Below, in pieces: positions 15,232-17,444 of a stretch of DNA of 17,444 nt. Made by a program: the position numbers and the translations under genes. The stretch comes from Bacteroidales bacterium (GTDB lineage: Bacteria; Bacteroidota; Bacteroidia; Bacteroidales; Muribaculaceae). Position 1 is the first letter of the stretch; the number at the start of each line of letters is the position of its first letter. The notes beneath the pieces are model-generated. The model was not told the origin of the DNA. It made no database searches and saw only the letters and a program-made list of their open reading frames with translations. Where the stretch lies: positions 1 to 17,444 of the forward strand of contig SFER01000042.1 in NCBI GenBank assembly GCA_004557195.1, read 5' to 3'.

Positions 15232-17178
15232 TCAGAGTTTGACGCCAAACATGTGGCGAACCAACAATCTTATCACTTTCTCATACCACCCGAAGCAGTC
15301 TTTCGACCCCACGGCGGATATCATAGCCTCGGTTGCGAAATCGTCAACCGATTTTTCGTTGAGCAACGACCACATGAGGAAATTGCCGAAACGATGTGTG
15401 AGAAGGTCGGAAAGCGTCTCTCCACTCGGATTGTAATTGAGAATCTCCTCGCGGTAGGACTCAATACCGGGGAAATGGATGTCGAGTATCTCCTTGCGGA
15501 TGAAATTGTTTATCTCGTCGGGGAAATAGTTCTTGGCGGTGCTGAAAAGATTGCCAATCAGTTTCACCAAGTCGAATTGATAGCACCCGGCGCGGCTCAG
15601 AGATATGCTATCGAATTCCGCAACCGATTCCACGGTCGAGAATTTCGCCATTAGGTATTTCACAATGTCGAGTGCAGTGTGGATATAGCCGAAATCGGTA
15701 ATCAATTCCGAAACATTTTCCACGATGTGATACAGGAGTTCCTTGTCGCGTGTAGCCACAGCCTCATCGATCAATTCATACATCAACGGGGCGGCATGAG
15801 CATCGCCTTCGTGAGCCACACCATCCCCTTTATGGGCGCAATACACCACGCAATACCAGTTGAGCACATTGCGCTTGTAGAGTCCGGTGGGGTTGGCGCG
15901 GTGGCTGTTCCTCGCCTTGAAAAGTCCGCGGCAACGCTTGGTCCAGTCGCGGCTCTCGGCGGTGTAGAAGTCGAGCAATTCCTTGCAGTCATCAGGAAGA
16001 TACACCGCTATCTGATACAGGGAGTAAAGCACCGACATTTGAGTGTAGTCCCACCATCTGCTTTGGCGATATTCGGGAGTGAAAATCTTGCGCACGAGCG
16101 GAGCCACATTGTCCCACTTGCTGCTTCCCATCACCACCAATATTCGCTCGCAACCGAAATAGGTGAAACTGTCGCCGGTGTGATATGCCGAAAGTATTAC
16201 CGGCACAAATCGAGCAAAACGCTCCTCTTCGGATCGACATTCGGGCGAATCGGGCTGTGAGGCAAAGCGCCGGAAATGATGCAAGAAACTAATGAGGGTC
16301 GGCATCTTGTCGCGGCTCCAATCTTCCGCGCCGGAGGTAACCGGAATCACCGAGGAATCCCAGAACTGCTGGTATTCAACCGCATTGTTGACATAGTCGG
16401 ACTGGAATGTAATCTGCTTGCGCATAATGATTTGCAACAACGGCATAACCAACCTCACGATGTTGAAATTGAATGTGAAATAGCGCATTACGCCGTTAAT
16501 CTCGTCGAGCAACAATGCCGCTTGCTCTCGGTCGTGATATGTAACGAGGGCGTCGATGAGCAGCAGCACGCACAACCGCGTGGCGGTTTCGAGGAAGAAA
16601 ACAAGGCGGTTTCGCAAGCGTCGCACAACGGCATTTACCACGATGTTGTGCGATTTTATCACGGCATACATCTCGCGCACTATCATCACCGAGAGGTTTT
16701 CGGCAAGCGGGGTGTTGTCGAGGGTGTATTTCTTGTTGGAAAGGTAGTAGCAATACATGCAGGCATCGTTGCGCACCTCGATGATATTGTCGCTCATGAT
16801 GCGCCACAGCATCTCCATGGCATCGTGGGAATAGAGTTTGCCGGCAAAATAATCGGTGAGGAGGATGCCGTTGATTAGGCTCACCGAGGCGAGTTGGCGC
16901 AAGTGCATCACCGGACTGAGGCTTCGCGAGAGCCGCTTGTGCTCCTCGATAGTGGCATCGTCGGCATTATTGCTCTCGATGCGCGCTGTTACGGCATTGA
17001 AGCGTTCTGTAAGAGCCTCGCCACCCTCGACATTATAACTCACCATCTTGTCGAGAAGCGAAAATATCTCATTCTCATAGTTTTCTCGCACCATGGAGTC
17101 GATGGTGTCGGTTACAAGTTGCATCACCTTGTAGTCGTCGCGGTTTTCTATTGCGCAAGCATCCGAGGAACACCACAT
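15232..17178 (-). CDS. Unrecognised large, helix-rich protein (3' main part)
   Basis: I do not recognise this frame of 648 codons. It is predicted mostly alpha-helical, with many aromatic and charged residues (HHFRRF, RWWDYTQMSVLYSLYQIAVYL, LNWYCVVYCAHKGD), and looks cytosolic. The stretch RLVFFLETATRLCVLLLIDALV is hydrophobic but probably a buried helix rather than a membrane span. A helical-repeat (HEAT/ARM-like) scaffold is one possibility, not supported by any clear repeat unit. The ATG at 17178 is unlikely to be the real start: coding-like sequence continues upstream in another frame, so this is probably the larger part of a frameshifted gene entering from beyond the right edge. The protease signal-peptide ATG follows its stop by 8 nt, so both are likely in one transcript. 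Confidence 0.65.
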   Translation of the reverse strand: MWCSSDACAIENRDDYKVMQLVTDTIDSMVRENYENEIFSLLDKMVSYNVEGGEALTERFNAVTARIESNNADDATIEEHKRLSRSLSPVMHLRQLASVSLINGILLTDYFAGKLYSHDAMEMLWRIMSDNIIEVRNDACMYCYYLSNKKYTLDNTPLAENLSVMIVREMYAVIKSHNIVVNAVVRRLRNRLVFFLETATRLCVLLLIDALVTYHDREQAALLLDEINGVMRYFTFNFNIVRLVMPLLQIIMRKQITFQSDYVNNAVEYQQFWDSSVIPVTSGAEDWSRDKMPTLISFLHHFRRFASQPDSPECRSEEERFARFVPVILSAYHTGDSFTYFGCERILVVMGSSKWDNVAPLVRKIFTPEYRQSRWWDYTQMSVLYSLYQIAVYLPDDCKELLDFYTAESRDWTKRCRGLFKARNSHRANPTGLYKRNVLNWYCVVYCAHKGDGVAHEGDAHAAPLMYELIDEAVATRDKELLYHIVENVSELITDFGYIHTALDIVKYLMAKFSTVESVAEFDSISLSRAGCYQFDLVKLIGNLFSTAKNYFPDEINNFIRKEILDIHFPGIESYREEILNYNPSGETLSDLLTHRFGNFLMWSLLNEKSVDDFATEAMISAVGSKDCFGWYEKVIRLLVRHMFGVKL

Positions 17179-17444
17179 TCACCGCTGCGCTATTGAGCAG
17201 CGACACATAGTCGATATTCCCTGCTGTGGTTGTGCGAAGCACATCAGCCATAGCATATTCGAGGAATCGCTCATATACAAACTGTATGTTTGCGACATCT
17301 TCCCCTGCCCTTCTGCCTTCGCGCAAAATGGGGCGTTCCGCCTTATTGAGCAATTCGGCGTAGGCGATGGTAATGCCGTCTTTCTTATAAATGAGTGTTG
17401 CAAGATGGTGCAAAGGATGTTTTGGCTCGGAATAAGCCTCGCGG
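17145..17444 (-). pseudogene. 5' part of the same unrecognised gene, out of frame and cut by the window edge
   Basis: From the right edge the minus strand reads REAYSEPKHPLHHLATLIYK and continues protein-like through ILREGRRAGEDVAN, FVYERFLEYAMADVL and SLLNSAAVNVVFLGCLRN. No ATG lies in this frame, so the gene starts outside the window. After about 17150 the frame turns into basic, shadow-like sequence and stops at 17075, while a different frame carries the good coding sequence (ENRDDYKVMQLVTDTIDSM). A one-base change between about 17144 and 17185 would join them. The A4 run (T4 on the plus strand, 17144-17147) is one candidate: dropping one base gives CLRNRNRDDYKVMQL. Confidence 0.6.

Noticed and set aside
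17075..17145. The last ~24 codons of the 17413-17075 frame (RKPRRLQG... to the stop) as genuine protein
   Set aside because: This stretch is Arg/His-rich and directly overlaps clearly better coding sequence in another frame, as expected after a frameshift.
1..17444. tRNA, rRNA, CRISPR array, insertion sequence, integrase or phage genes
   Set aside because: No cloverleaf, spaced direct repeats, transposase motif or terminal inverted repeats were found by eye. Apart from the 52-bp tandem copy, no long repeat was seen.

Overview
The window looks like chromosomal DNA from a member of the Bacteroidales, moderately GC-rich and perhaps a gut Muribaculaceae-like lineage. Support for the phylum comes from a full-length sprA directly behind ruvA, a promoter of the Bacteroidetes type (TTTG, 19 nt, TAnnTTTG), few recognisable Shine-Dalgarno sequences, and a protease ending in a type IX secretion (T9SS) sorting domain. 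The family-level assignment is inference only.

Left part (1-3620, minus strand): a pyrimidine/one-carbon operon reads leftward as leader, pyrB, pyrI, a flavin reductase-like gene and glyA, and ends at a strong terminator at 58-86. Its promoter is at 3618-3648. Between promoter and pyrB lies a leader of about 190 nt with a possible 41-codon ORF whose stop codon falls inside a rho-independent terminator hairpin, preceded by a pyrimidine-rich tract. This is the same layout as the UTP-sensitive pyrBI attenuator of enteric bacteria and is the best regulatory candidate in the window.

Middle (3724-13087, plus strand): ruvA (Holliday junction branch migration), then sprA, a 2480-residue outer-membrane translocon of the T9SS filling over 40% of the window, then a 420-residue protein of unknown function with a soluble front part and two C-terminal membrane helices.

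Right part (13091-17444, minus strand): two genes converge on the plus-strand block, with only 3 bp separating the stop codons. The first in transcription order is a long, unrecognised protein that enters from beyond the right edge and appears frameshifted near 17145-17185. The second is a secreted subtilisin-family (S8) protease carrying a T9SS type A sorting domain, so a likely cargo of SprA. The protease gene is broken by an exact 52-bp tandem duplication between the catalytic His and Ser; removing one copy restores a single 701-codon frame. Two lesions in adjacent genes suggest decay, a reversible switch, or assembly error. No tRNA, rRNA, CRISPR array, transposase or phage gene was seen.
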